NCBI RefSeq assembly: GCF_007971525.1
Contig: NZ_CP042437.1
Coordinates: 5,146,001 to 5,210,000, forward strand
DNA length: 64,000 nt
Direction of reading: 5' to 3'
DNA from: Mucilaginibacter ginsenosidivorax
Lineage (GTDB): Bacteria > Bacteroidota > Bacteroidia > Sphingobacteriales > Sphingobacteriaceae
Below, in pieces: positions 54,615-63,126 of this stretch (position 1 is the first letter of the stretch; each line of letters begins with the position of its first letter). The notes under the pieces are model-generated. The model did not search any database. It had not been told where the DNA came from and saw nothing but the letters and a program-made list of their open reading frames with translations. A program made the translations under genes and the position numbers.

Positions 54615-55664
54615 TGGTTCCTGCTGGCTCAAGCAATGGAAGCTGCCCAATCCCCAGATAATATCTGTCGAATCGATGCCTACAACCTCGCGGTCGGGGA
54701 AGCATTGCTGGATTATTTGCAACGCTTTATCATCATTTGCCGAACGGTATGTAGGAACTACCACCGCCGAATTAGCAATATAAAAATTGGCGTACGATGC
54801 CGGCAAGCGGGTGTCTTCGTAAATCACTTCGTCGGGCATTGGTAATTCAACCACATTAAGTTGTTTGCCGTTAAGCAGGCGCATGGTTTTAAGGTTTTCA
54901 AGGTTCTCCTGCAACAGGTGGTAGTTATCGTCGTTTTTGTTTTCTTCAACAACGGTCACTACGGTGTCTTCATTTACAAAACGGGTTATATCGTCAATAT
55001 GGCCATCGGTATCATCGCCAACAATGCCGTCGCCCAGCCATAAAATTTGTTCGGCGCCGTAAAAATTACGCAGGAAGCCTTCAATTTGGTCCTGGTTAAG
55101 GTGTGGATTACGGTTTTTGTTAAGCAGGCAGGCGGTAGTGGTTAGTATGGTGCCCTTGCCATTAAAATCGACAGAGCCCCCTTCCATTACAATTCCCGGG
55201 TTAAATACCGGCAAACCAAAATGCTGGCCAATTTTTGTAGGGATTACATCATCCAGATCAAACGGTGGGTATTTGCCGCCCCAGGCGTTATAGCCCCAGT
55301 CGACAATAGCTTTTTGATTGGTATCGGGGTTTATCAAAAATGCCGGTCCGTGATCGCGACACCAGGCATCGTTAGTAGCAAATTCAAATAGCTCAATTTT
55401 GCTCATATCCACCCCGGCATTTTGCAGTTGAAAGGCTACCGAAGCTTTCATGTTTTCATCAACCACGTTAATGCGCACCAGTTCGCCTTTGGTTAGCACT
55501 TTGATGAATTCAATGTATGCTGGATAAACTAAATCAATTTTACCTGGCCACGAGGCTTCCTTGTGCGGCCAGCTTAACCAGGTGGCAGTATGTGGCGCCC
55601 ACTCGGCTGGGAAGGAAAAGCCCTGCGAAGCAGGGAATATGGTTGTGGAAATGTTTTGACTCAT
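54597..55664 (-). CDS. aguA: Agmatine deiminase
   Basis: A 355-residue enzyme from ATG 55664, which gives the usual N-terminus (TIFPASQGFSFPAEWAPHTATWLSWPH). The longer frame to 55700 only adds residues read from a repeat. Family motifs are WCRDHGP (about 101-107), the glycine-rich GDGIVGDDTDGHIDD and the catalytic cysteine near the C-terminus in SFHCLSQQEP (C344). It converts agmatine to N-carbamoylputrescine. aguB lies upstream on the same strand, completing the route from agmatine to putrescine. The last five residues come from a dispersed GC-rich repeat. Confidence 0.94.
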   Translation of the reverse strand: MSQNISTTIFPASQGFSFPAEWAPHTATWLSWPHKEASWPGKIDLVYPAYIEFIKVLTKGELVRINVVDENMKASVAFQLQNAGVDMSKIELFEFATNDAWCRDHGPAFLINPDTNQKAIVDWGYNAWGGKYPPFDLDDVIPTKIGQHFGLPVFNPGIVMEGGSVDFNGKGTILTTTACLLNKNRNPHLNQDQIEGFLRNFYGAEQILWLGDGIVGDDTDGHIDDITRFVNEDTVVTVVEENKNDDNYHLLQENLENLKTMRLLNGKQLNVVELPMPDEVIYEDTRLPASYANFYIANSAVVVPTYRSANDDKALQIIQQCFPDREVVGIDSTDIIWGLGSFHCLSQQEPSPPAP

Positions 55665-55690
55665 AATTGGTAATAGCAATTGGTATAGCC

Positions 55691-55780
55691 CACGCGTCAT
55701 TGCGAGGTACGAAGCAATCTCAAATTTGCAAGTTAGCCCTGCATTGTCGGGGATTGCTTCGTACCTCGCAATGACGCGTG
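55691..55780. repeat. 29-bp perfect inverted repeat between aguB and aguA
   Basis: CACGCGTCATTGCGAGGTAC onward (55691-55719) pairs perfectly with 55752-55780 around a 32-nt loop. The GCGAGGTACGAAGCAATC core is a common bacterial intergenic repeat word. The hairpin fills most of the 128-nt spacer within the aguBA transcript and could stabilise aguB mRNA or limit read-through into aguA. Confidence 0.88.
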
Positions 55781-55792
55781 GTGAGACATTGA

Positions 55793-56662
55793 TTAATCCT
55801 CGTCTAATAGTCGTTTAGTTATCGGCTGATAGCTGTCAATCCTTCTGTCCCTTAAAAACGGCCAGTGGCTTCTATAGTAATCAGATTTATCTAAATCTAA
55901 CTCCTGCACTACAACCTCTTCCTGGTCATGTGATGTTTGATGAATAATGGCTCCAAAGGGATTGGCAAAAAATGATCCGCCCCAGAATTTTACGCCGGCC
56001 TCTTCACCTACGCGGTTTATGCTTACAACGTGTATACCATTGGCAACAGCGTGCGAACGCTGGATGGTTTGCCATGCGTTGTATTGTTCAATATTTGTAG
56101 CCTCGTCCTGAGTGGTGGCCCAGCCAATAGCGGTTGGATAAAACAGGATATCGGCACCCATCAACGCGGTAATGCGTGCTGCTTCAGGGTACCATTGATC
56201 CCAGCAGATCAATACACCTAAACGGCCGTATTTGGTATTGAAAACTTTGTAACCCAGATCGCCGGGGGTAAAGTAAAATTTTTCGTAAAAACCCGGATCA
56301 TCGGGGATATGCATTTTTCGGTATTTGCCAAGGTAACTGCCATCGGCATCTAATACAGCTGTTGTATTGTGATACACACCTTGTGCACGTTTCTCAAAAA
56401 GCGATGCAATGATCACCACATTTAACTCAGCAGCAACTTTTGACAGCTCATCAGTTGATGGGCCGGGGATAGCCTCGGCCAGTTTAAAGTTGTCGTAATC
56501 CTCTACATCGCAAAAATAAAGCGAGGTAAACAGTTCCTGTAAACAAACAATCTGCGCGCCTTTGGCAGCAGCTTCCCTTACTTTAACAATAGCTTTTTGC
56601 AGGTTCTGCTGTTTATCTGCAGTGCAGCTCATTTGCACAATGCCAACTTTTACTTTGTTCAT
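55793..56662 (-). CDS. aguB: N-carbamoylputrescine amidase
   Basis: A 289-residue nitrilase-superfamily amidase with the full catalytic triad: E43 in LQELF, K116 in YRKMH, and C153 in ICWDQWYPEA. The FYEKFYFTPGD and SINRVGEE stretches are typical of AguB/plant NLP1 enzymes. It hydrolyses N-carbamoylputrescine to putrescine, CO2 and ammonia, acting after AguA. First gene of the minus-strand pair. Confidence 0.95.
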   Translation of the reverse strand: MNKVKVGIVQMSCTADKQQNLQKAIVKVREAAAKGAQIVCLQELFTSLYFCDVEDYDNFKLAEAIPGPSTDELSKVAAELNVVIIASLFEKRAQGVYHNTTAVLDADGSYLGKYRKMHIPDDPGFYEKFYFTPGDLGYKVFNTKYGRLGVLICWDQWYPEAARITALMGADILFYPTAIGWATTQDEATNIEQYNAWQTIQRSHAVANGIHVVSINRVGEEAGVKFWGGSFFANPFGAIIHQTSHDQEEVVVQELDLDKSDYYRSHWPFLRDRRIDSYQPITKRLLDED

Positions 56663-56822
56663 ACCTATAAAAATTTGCGCAAAAATAACAATTGAAATCA
56701 GGATTGTGCCGATTTATGTTATTGATTACACTTATTTGAAACTCTGATTACATCCGCATTATATTCACTACTGTTAAAATAAGTTAGCTGATGTTGATTT
56801 TGTACCTTCCTCATACAATTGA

Positions 56823-56884
56823 TACACTTTTGGTATACTTTTACTATACTTTTTAACACTTTTGTGTACTTTTTTGATACATTT
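56823..56884. other. Phased T-tract array, probably curved DNA
   Basis: Six ACTTTT/ACATTT units start at 56826, 56837, 56848, 56858, 56868 and 56879, spacing 11, 11, 10, 10, 11. This matches the helical repeat, so the tracts bend the DNA in one direction. The spacing is not a multiple of three, which argues against a coding origin for the Lys-rich minus-strand frame here (56774-57028). It lies in the 577-nt spacer between aguB and the flippase-like gene; the rest of that spacer holds no gene. Confidence 0.6.
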
Positions 56885-56982
56885 CAACAACCTCTGATAT
56901 CTTTTGTTTTTTGTTAAATTGTTTATATAGAGAGTCTTATGTGTTATATGGGTGGTTTGCGGTTTTGTTTTTTTACAAACGA

Positions 56983-57012
56983 GGGCAGCTATCTTTGATC
57001 TGATAGCTGCCC
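56983..57012. promoter_or_regulatory. 11-bp perfect hairpin in the aguB/flippase-like spacer
   Basis: GGGCAGCTATC (56983-56993) pairs with GATAGCTGCCC (57002-57012) around an 8-nt loop. No T run follows on either strand, so it is more likely an operator or RNA structure than a terminator. Confidence 0.45.
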
Positions 57013-57239
57013 CGCCGGTTATATTCAAAGATACAAAAAAACGGCCAAATAATCCAATAAATACAATGCTGACAGTACAATTGCTTTTAAAATTTCGTTG
57101 GAGAACTTTATGGGAAAATTACATTGAACGAAACCGGATTTGATGGAATTGGTTGGTGCGGTTGTATTAAAAGCAATTTTACCGTTAAATAACGTGCCGG
57201 TTATTTCCAAATAAAAAAATACGCATAGCTTTGCGGTGC

Positions 57240-58202
57240 ATGGCATTAAACGAACAAGAAATACCCGCTCCCAAAACCTTTAAGCAGCAACTGTGGAATG
57301 TTGCTAAATTGGTGCTTAAAATTGCAGTTACATCGGGATTACTTTACTGGGTTTTTACCAAAGTAGATTTTAGCAAGGTAAAAGGCAGGCTGCTGCATGC
57401 CAATTACTGGTGGATGCTGGTTGCTGTTATTTGTTACTTCTGTTCTATGCTGGCATCATCATGGCGTTTGCTTAGCTTTTTTAAATCGATAAAATTAAAG
57501 TTAAACCCATGGTATAATTTGCGCCTATACTTCCTTGGCCTGTTTTATAACATGTTGTTACCCGGTGGTATCGGTGGCGATGGCTACAAAATATTTATAT
57601 TAAACAAGGCCCATAAAGTTCCGGGCAAAAAGCTGTTTTTGGCTATTATGTTTGATAGGTTAAGCGGCTTGTGGGCAATAGGTTTAATAACAGTGGGGCT
57701 TATTTTTTTAATTCCCCAAATTGATATTCACGTTGCTGTCCCGGGCAGTATCTTCCTGCTTGCATCGGCTATTTATTATTTTGTGGCCTACAGGTTTTTC
57801 AGGGAATACACCACCTTCTTTTTCCAGGCGCATTTAAAAGCGCTAATAGTACAGGGAATGCAATTGTTGGCAATTATTTGCGTAATGATAGGGCAGGATT
57901 TTACGGGCAAATACTCGCCTTATCTATTGTCATTTTTGATATCGGCACTGGCATCTATTCTGCCAATTACTGTTGGGGGTGCCGGCGCCCGCGAAGCCAT
58001 ATTCACCAAATTGTCTGATATTTTCCCTATGGATAAAGGGCTTGCAGTATTCTTGCCATCCTCATTTTACCTTATCTCGCTGTTAGTAGCCTTGTTCGGA
58101 ATTTATTACGTAATCCGCCCGGCGCGTTTGGAAAAAGGGCTTGATAAATCAATTTTTGAGGGCGAGCCCGTTGATGAGAATAAATCTGCTGCCGAAAATT
58201 AA
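57240..58202 (+). CDS. Flippase-like membrane protein (UPF0104/LPG synthase TM family)
   Basis: About 320 residues with seven to eight membrane helices and the family hallmarks FYNMLLPGGIGGDGYK (about 101-116) and ILPITVGGAGAREAIF (about 239-254). Related domains move or make lysyl-phosphatidylglycerol; stand-alone members are mostly uncharacterised and called flippase-like. ATG 57240 is preferred to the TTG three codons upstream. A TAGCTTTG box at 57226-57233 lies only 6 nt before it, which would give a nearly leaderless mRNA if it is the -7 element. The next gene starts 60 nt downstream. Confidence 0.88.
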   Translation: MALNEQEIPAPKTFKQQLWNVAKLVLKIAVTSGLLYWVFTKVDFSKVKGRLLHANYWWMLVAVICYFCSMLASSWRLLSFFKSIKLKLNPWYNLRLYFLGLFYNMLLPGGIGGDGYKIFILNKAHKVPGKKLFLAIMFDRLSGLWAIGLITVGLIFLIPQIDIHVAVPGSIFLLASAIYYFVAYRFFREYTTFFFQAHLKALIVQGMQLLAIICVMIGQDFTGKYSPYLLSFLISALASILPITVGGAGAREAIFTKLSDIFPMDKGLAVFLPSSFYLISLLVALFGIYYVIRPARLEKGLDKSIFEGEPVDENKSAAEN

Positions 58203-58262
58203 AGTTTGCAGGTAAACCTAATTGGCTAATTTTACGTTCTGTTTTAAACCAAATAAACGTAA

Positions 58263-60035
58263 ATGAACTTTAATGATTTTAATAATCCGCAGGTTGCGGC
58301 ATTGCCCGGTCATTTAAAACAATTTATAGTCGACCAACACTACGAGCATTATACGCCTATTGACCACGCCGTTTGGCGCTACGTAATGCGACAAAATTAT
58401 AGCTATCTTAAAGATGTAGCCTATTATCCTTACATTCCCGGTTTAACCAAAGCCGGGCTAACTATTGAACGCATACCCAACTTGCAGGAAATGAACGATG
58501 CCCTGGCAAAGATTGGTTGGGGCGCTGTTACCGTTGATGGTTTTATACCGCCCGCCGCTTTCATGGAATACCAGGCCTGCAGGGTGCTGGTTATTGCTGC
58601 CGATATAAGGCAGTCGCGACATATTGAATATACACCGGCACCGGATATTATACACGAGTCGGCGGGGCATGCGCCAATTATTGCTGATAAGGACTACCAC
58701 GAGTACTTGAGCTATTTTGGATCGATAGGAGCGAAAGCAATGTTTTCGGCACAGGATTTTGAGCTTTATGAAGCCATAAGGGCCTTATCGATATTAAAAG
58801 AAATGCCCGACGCCGACCCCGAACAGATCAGGAAGGCTGAAGAGTTGTTGGTCCACAGGCAGGAAAATATGGGCGAACCATCAGAAATGGCACTGCTAAG
58901 CCGCCTGCATTGGTGGACGGTAGAGTACGGCCTGATAGGTACGCTTGAAAACCCGAAGATATATGGGGCGGGCCTGTTATCGTCAATAGGCGAAAGTGCC
59001 AGTTGTATGATGGCCGAAGTGAAAAAGCTTTGGTATACCATTGATGCCGTGAATTATAGCTATGATATTACCAAAACACAGCCGCAGCTTTTTGTAACGC
59101 CAACTTTTCAAAACCTGATAGATGTGCTGGAGGAATTTGCCAATACCATGGCCTTCCGCAGAGGGGGCGCTTACGGCCTGGGTAAGGCCGCGGAAAGCAA
59201 AAATACCTGTACCGTAGTTTATAGCTCGGGCCTGCAGGTTTCCGGCACGATTGCCGAATTTAAGGTAGATAAAGAGGGCCGGCCATGTTTTATTAAAACC
59301 ACCGGGCCTACTGCTTTATCTGTCAATAACAGGCAGCTTAAGGGGCATGGCAAAAACTACCATCATAACGGCTTTAGCTCGCCGGTTGGAAAGCTGAAAA
59401 ACCTTGGCCCGATTGAAGACTTGGATGTTGCCGAATTGGAAAGTATCGGCATCAGTATAAACCAAAACGCGGTGTTGAATTTTGAAAGCGGTATTACGGT
59501 GAAAGGGAAAGTAAAAAGCATCCTGGAAAATGAAGGCAAAACGTGCCTCATTACTTTTACAAATTGTACGGTAACCGGTCACGACGATACGGTACTGTTC
59601 GACCCATCATGGGGTGTTTATGATATGGCTGTTGGCCAACAGGTGAGCTCGGTGTTTTGCGGTGCTGCCGATAAAGAAGCTTTTGAGGATGCTGTTTACA
59701 AATCAAAAACGGCAACCCATCACGTGGAATATGATTTTAAAAACAAGGAGCTGCACAAGCTATACAAACAAGTTCGCGATTGCCGCCAAAAACAAGGCGA
59801 TTATGGCTTTTTAGGTAACGTTTGGCTCAAACTACAAAAAGACCATCATGACGACTGGCTTTGCGCCCTGGAAATACTGGAACTTCTGGAACATGAGGAT
59901 ATTGAGCCTTTGCTGGCATCCGACATCCGCAGTTTCCTGCAGCAAAAAGCAAAAGACCAGCCCGAACTAAAAAAGCTGATTGACGATGGTTTTTACCTGA
60001 TAGCACACCCGGTTGAGCAAAAATTGGTATTTTGA
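58263..60035 (+). CDS. Pterin-dependent aromatic amino acid hydroxylase with long C-terminal extension
   Basis: A 590-residue protein. Residues about 1-310 form the biopterin-dependent hydroxylase core, with iron ligands H131 and H136 in DIIHESAGHAP and E221 in WWTVEYGL; it should turn phenylalanine into tyrosine or hydroxylate a related amino acid. The core lacks an N-terminal ACT domain. Residues about 325-590 are an extra region beginning with beta-rich repeats (TVVYSSGLQVSGTIAEF, VLNFESGITVKGKVKSI) and ending in a helical part. Bacterial phenylalanine hydroxylases are often under 300 residues, so the extension roughly doubles the protein. Its function is unknown. Confidence 0.92.
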   Translation: MNFNDFNNPQVAALPGHLKQFIVDQHYEHYTPIDHAVWRYVMRQNYSYLKDVAYYPYIPGLTKAGLTIERIPNLQEMNDALAKIGWGAVTVDGFIPPAAFMEYQACRVLVIAADIRQSRHIEYTPAPDIIHESAGHAPIIADKDYHEYLSYFGSIGAKAMFSAQDFELYEAIRALSILKEMPDADPEQIRKAEELLVHRQENMGEPSEMALLSRLHWWTVEYGLIGTLENPKIYGAGLLSSIGESASCMMAEVKKLWYTIDAVNYSYDITKTQPQLFVTPTFQNLIDVLEEFANTMAFRRGGAYGLGKAAESKNTCTVVYSSGLQVSGTIAEFKVDKEGRPCFIKTTGPTALSVNNRQLKGHGKNYHHNGFSSPVGKLKNLGPIEDLDVAELESIGISINQNAVLNFESGITVKGKVKSILENEGKTCLITFTNCTVTGHDDTVLFDPSWGVYDMAVGQQVSSVFCGAADKEAFEDAVYKSKTATHHVEYDFKNKELHKLYKQVRDCRQKQGDYGFLGNVWLKLQKDHHDDWLCALEILELLEHEDIEPLLASDIRSFLQQKAKDQPELKKLIDDGFYLIAHPVEQKLVF

Positions 60036-60058
60036 CAGAATATGCCTAACTTTAATGT

Positions 60059-60307
60059 ATGACAACGCTGATTATAAAGGTTGATGACGAAAGAACAGAA
60101 TCTATAAAGAAGATATTGAGTGAAATTCCTTATGTACGAAATGTTGTTGTTGATACGCAATCGGCCCTATTAACTGAACCATTAAGCCAATATGAACGCA
60201 TAAAAAAGGCTTTGGATGAGGCAAAGGGCAAAAATTTGTTTGCCGATATTGAGGACCCGGTGGAATGGCAGCGGGAACTAAGGAAGGAATGGGATCGTGA
60301 TATTTGA
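60059..60307 (+). CDS. Putative antitoxin of a VapBC-type pair
   Basis: An 82-residue acidic-basic protein ending in DPVEWQRELRKEWDRDI, the usual C-terminal neutralising tail of small Bacteroidota antitoxins. No DNA-binding motif is certain. Its 3' end overlaps the PIN toxin gene by 11 nt in another frame, so production of the two is coupled. The role is inferred mainly from the partner. Confidence 0.75.
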   Translation: MTTLIIKVDDERTESIKKILSEIPYVRNVVVDTQSALLTEPLSQYERIKKALDEAKGKNLFADIEDPVEWQRELRKEWDRDI

Positions 60308-60659
60308 TACCAACGTTTTGATTTACCTGTCCAAATACAAATTAGATCCCCAAAAAATACTCCAGGAAAAGGCTGCCATATCTGTGATTACCAAAATAGA
60401 AGCTTTAGGTTATGCTTTCGCTAATATTGATGAACATAATCTGCTCAAAACTATTTGCAGCGAATTGGAGGTTATCCCTTTAACAGACACTATTTCAGAG
60501 GAAACGATCAAATTAAGAGCCCGTTATAAGGTTAAATTGCCTGACGCGATAATTTATGCTACCGCTTTAGTACAAAGGGCTCCACTGCTTACTAACAATA
60601 TTGCCGATTTTAAATCTCTTGGCGGCAATGTGGAATTAATTAATCCTTTCGCGTTATAA
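60297..60659 (+). CDS. PIN-domain toxin, VapC-like
   Basis: A 120-residue PIN-domain ribonuclease with the acidic metal-binding set D4 (IFDTNVLIY), E35 (TKIEALGYA), D83 (LPDAIIYATAL) and D104 (NIADF). VapC toxins cleave tRNA or rRNA when the antitoxin is lost. The start is a GTG at 60297 inside the antitoxin gene; no ATG would keep the conserved first strand with D4. Confidence 0.88.
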   Translation: MIFDTNVLIYLSKYKLDPQKILQEKAAISVITKIEALGYAFANIDEHNLLKTICSELEVIPLTDTISEETIKLRARYKVKLPDAIIYATALVQRAPLLTNNIADFKSLGGNVELINPFAL

Positions 60660-60770
60660 CTTAACTTACCCGGTTTAACAAAAAGTGCTATTTTAGGCCG
60701 ACGATAACTTGATCCCCATCATCGCAACTGGTAAATTGCTAATTGCAGGAGTGGAAACAAGTTGATCAAA

Positions 60771-60801
60771 GACTTACGAAGTTTTTAAAACTTTGTAAGT
60801 C
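60771..60801. repeat. 31-nt palindromic repeat (GACTTACGAAGTTTT type)
   Basis: Fifteen bases (60771-60785) pair with 60787-60801 with one G-U position. The form is that of REP-like palindromes in Bacteroidota. It lies in the 222-nt spacer after vapC, which otherwise holds no gene, 55 nt before the CCCCCTTCAGGGGG repeat. Confidence 0.65.
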
Positions 60802-60855
60802 TGGCTCAGCAAGTCGTTATATACCAAAACGTCGCAACAGTATAAATAATAAATT

Positions 60856-60879
60856 CCCCCTTCAGGGGGTTAGGGGGCT
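60856..60879. repeat. CCCCCTTCAGGGGG repeat, copy 2 (at the SDR translation start)
   Basis: Second copy of the element at 54591-54614. It ends 2 nt before the ATG of the SDR gene, so its GGGGG-TTA-GGGGG half occupies the ribosome-binding region and the hairpin could hide or supply it. Confidence 0.75.
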
Positions 60880-60881
60880 AT

Positions 60882-61586
60882 ATGAACATCATTATAACAG
60901 GCGCCAGCAGCGGCGTAGGATTTGAAGCTGTAATTGAATTGATACTATCCGGTAATCATAAAGTAATAGCCCTTGCGCGGTCGCAGGATAAGCTGGAGCG
61001 TTTGCTGGAAATTGCCAATGGCCTTAATCCCGATTGCCATTTGTATGCACTTACATTTGATATTGTACACGATGATTACGAAGGCCTGCTTGAGTTTATT
61101 GAAGCCAATTTTGATAACCGGGTTGATATTTTAATTAACAACGCAGGAGTACTTATTAATAAGCCGTTTGCCGAACTGCAGGAAACCGACTTTGTAGAAA
61201 TGCTGCAAAGTAATTTTATAGGGCATGTGCGCATTATCCAGGCTTTATTGCCATTGGTGCCGGGCGGCGGGCATATTGTAAATATTGGCAGTATGGGCGG
61301 TTACCAGGGCAGCGCTAAGTTTCCGGGTTTGGCGGCATATTCGGCAAGTAAAGCGGCATTGCATACCTTAACAGAGTGTTTGGCCCAGGAATTGGCCGGG
61401 CAGGATATTAAGGTGAATTGCCTGGCATTAGGATCGGCACAAACCGAGATGCTGGAAAAGGCTTTTCCCGGGTATGAATCGCCTGTACTGGCATTTGAAA
61501 TGGGAAAATACGTGGCCGATTTTGCGCTTACCGGGCATCGTTTTTTTAACGGTAAGGTTTTGCCCGTTGCGGTAAGTACCCCTTAA
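60882..61586 (+). CDS. Short-chain dehydrogenase/reductase
   Basis: A 234-residue SDR with the nucleotide-binding TGASSGVG (6-13), NNAG (86-89) and catalytic S137, Y153 and K157 in YSASK. An R-S at 33-34 after the second strand suggests NADP(H) preference. Substrate not inferable. Stands alone after the VapBC pair. Confidence 0.92.
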   Translation: MNIIITGASSGVGFEAVIELILSGNHKVIALARSQDKLERLLEIANGLNPDCHLYALTFDIVHDDYEGLLEFIEANFDNRVDILINNAGVLINKPFAELQETDFVEMLQSNFIGHVRIIQALLPLVPGGGHIVNIGSMGGYQGSAKFPGLAAYSASKAALHTLTECLAQELAGQDIKVNCLALGSAQTEMLEKAFPGYESPVLAFEMGKYVADFALTGHRFFNGKVLPVAVSTP

Positions 61587-61653
61587 ATTAATATTTGGTT
61601 ATTGTAAATATTTTATAACTTAGATATAGTAAAATATGCCATAATAGCCAGCT

Positions 61654-63120
61654 ATGGATAAAAGATTCATATCCTTTTTTACACACTCAAAAGATATATT
61701 TTTTGTGATGGATATGAGCGGTGTAATATTACATACCAACCCATCCTTCCGGCAATTATTTAACTATACCGAGGCCGAACTGCTCGGAATAAATATTGCC
61801 GATATTTGTCACCCGGCCGATAAGGAACGCAGAGATGAATCGGTTGGCAGGTTAGTTGCAGATAAACAGTTGATTGGGTATCAGAGCCGTGTTAAAGCTA
61901 AGGATGGATGTTACTATAGCGTTACCTGGTCTATCTTGTTGAATGATGATGGTCTTATTTATTCAACCGGTAACCCGGTTGTTGGCGTTCCTGCCAAATC
62001 TGGCCCGGCAAGTGACGATATTGTGCAACATACCATTCAAAGCCTTACCGAAGGTTTTATAGTACTTGACACCGGGTGGAATGTTTTGGCCTTCAATCCT
62101 GCCTTCCAGGCGATGGCCAATCTGGATGAAAGCCAGATAAGATTATCCCGGTTTACATCTATCGAAAGCTTGGGTTTAACGCCCCGTGTAATGGATGAAT
62201 TGGAGCGGTCATTAACTAACAAGCAAGCATTACAGGTACAGTATTTAAATACGTTTTGTAACTCGTGGTTACGTATGAATGTATATCCGTACCACAACAG
62301 GTTAGCCGTTTTTATCAGGGATATTACCGAAATTATGCTCCAGCAATGGGTTTTAGCCCTGGAAAAGAAGGTGTTAGAGTTAAATGCCACATCAAGATAT
62401 ACCCTTGCGCAAACAACCAACGAATTATTAATGGGAATTGAGGGTATTTTTCCTGAAATGATCTGCTCGGTTTTGGAGGTTGACGATGCGCAGGAAAAAT
62501 TACACAACCTTGCTGCCCCGCAACTACCAAAAAATTATTGTGATGCAATTGAAAATCTGTCGGTGGGGCCACATGTGGGTTCATGTGGTACGGCGGTGTT
62601 TCATAGGAGGCAGGTTATAGTAAGCGATATTGAAAATGATTTTCTTTGGGCCGACTATGCTGGCCTGGCTAAGCAGTTTGGGTTAAAAGCATGTTGGTCT
62701 ACCCCGGTTATTAGTTCAAAAGGATCAAAAGTTTTGGCGGTGTTTGGTATTTATTATAACTGCGTGCGCGAGCCCAACGACAGTGAACTTCAATTGATTG
62801 GGCGCACCGTAAATATTTTGCGGGTTTTGATAGAAAGTAAGAGAAACGAAGAAAATATACTTGACCAGAACAACAGGCTGCAATCCATAGCCAACATCAG
62901 CTCGCACGAACTCAGGCGACCGGTAGCTACCATCCTTGGCCTGGTAAACTTGTTTGATAAGGATGATATATTAAATCCTTTGAATAAAGAGATTATTGCC
63001 CACCTTGATACCTCCGCCCGCGAACTTGACGATGTGATTCATAGCATTGTAGAAAAAACCCTTTACATGCGGGTTAATGAGGCAGAGATATATGGCGAGG
63101 AAGTAAAGGGTGGAAGGTAA
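61654..63120 (+). CDS. PAS-PAS-GAF-HisKA protein lacking the kinase ATPase domain
   Basis: A 488-residue cytoplasmic sensor. PAS domain about 8-105, a second PAS about 125-225, GAF about 250-390, then a HisKA dimerisation helix with phospho-acceptor H418 in SSHELRRP. The protein stops at residue 488, about 70 residues after that histidine, with no N, G1 or G2 box of an HATPase domain. The following gene is unrelated and no remnant of HATPase is seen after the stop, so this looks like a complete sensor that depends on another kinase rather than a fresh truncation. Confidence 0.88.
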   Translation: MDKRFISFFTHSKDIFFVMDMSGVILHTNPSFRQLFNYTEAELLGINIADICHPADKERRDESVGRLVADKQLIGYQSRVKAKDGCYYSVTWSILLNDDGLIYSTGNPVVGVPAKSGPASDDIVQHTIQSLTEGFIVLDTGWNVLAFNPAFQAMANLDESQIRLSRFTSIESLGLTPRVMDELERSLTNKQALQVQYLNTFCNSWLRMNVYPYHNRLAVFIRDITEIMLQQWVLALEKKVLELNATSRYTLAQTTNELLMGIEGIFPEMICSVLEVDDAQEKLHNLAAPQLPKNYCDAIENLSVGPHVGSCGTAVFHRRQVIVSDIENDFLWADYAGLAKQFGLKACWSTPVISSKGSKVLAVFGIYYNCVREPNDSELQLIGRTVNILRVLIESKRNEENILDQNNRLQSIANISSHELRRPVATILGLVNLFDKDDILNPLNKEIIAHLDTSARELDDVIHSIVEKTLYMRVNEAEIYGEEVKGGR

Positions 63121-63126
63121 GCGGAT

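Noticed and set aside
55665..55700. N-terminal extension of agmatine deiminase
   Set aside because: The extra residues come partly from the inverted repeat at 55691; the ATG at 55664 gives the normal family N-terminus.
56774..57028. 84-codon Lys-rich minus-strand frame
   Set aside because: Its Lys/Ser repeats reflect phased T-tracts at 10-11 nt spacing, not codon periodicity, and it crosses the 56983 hairpin.
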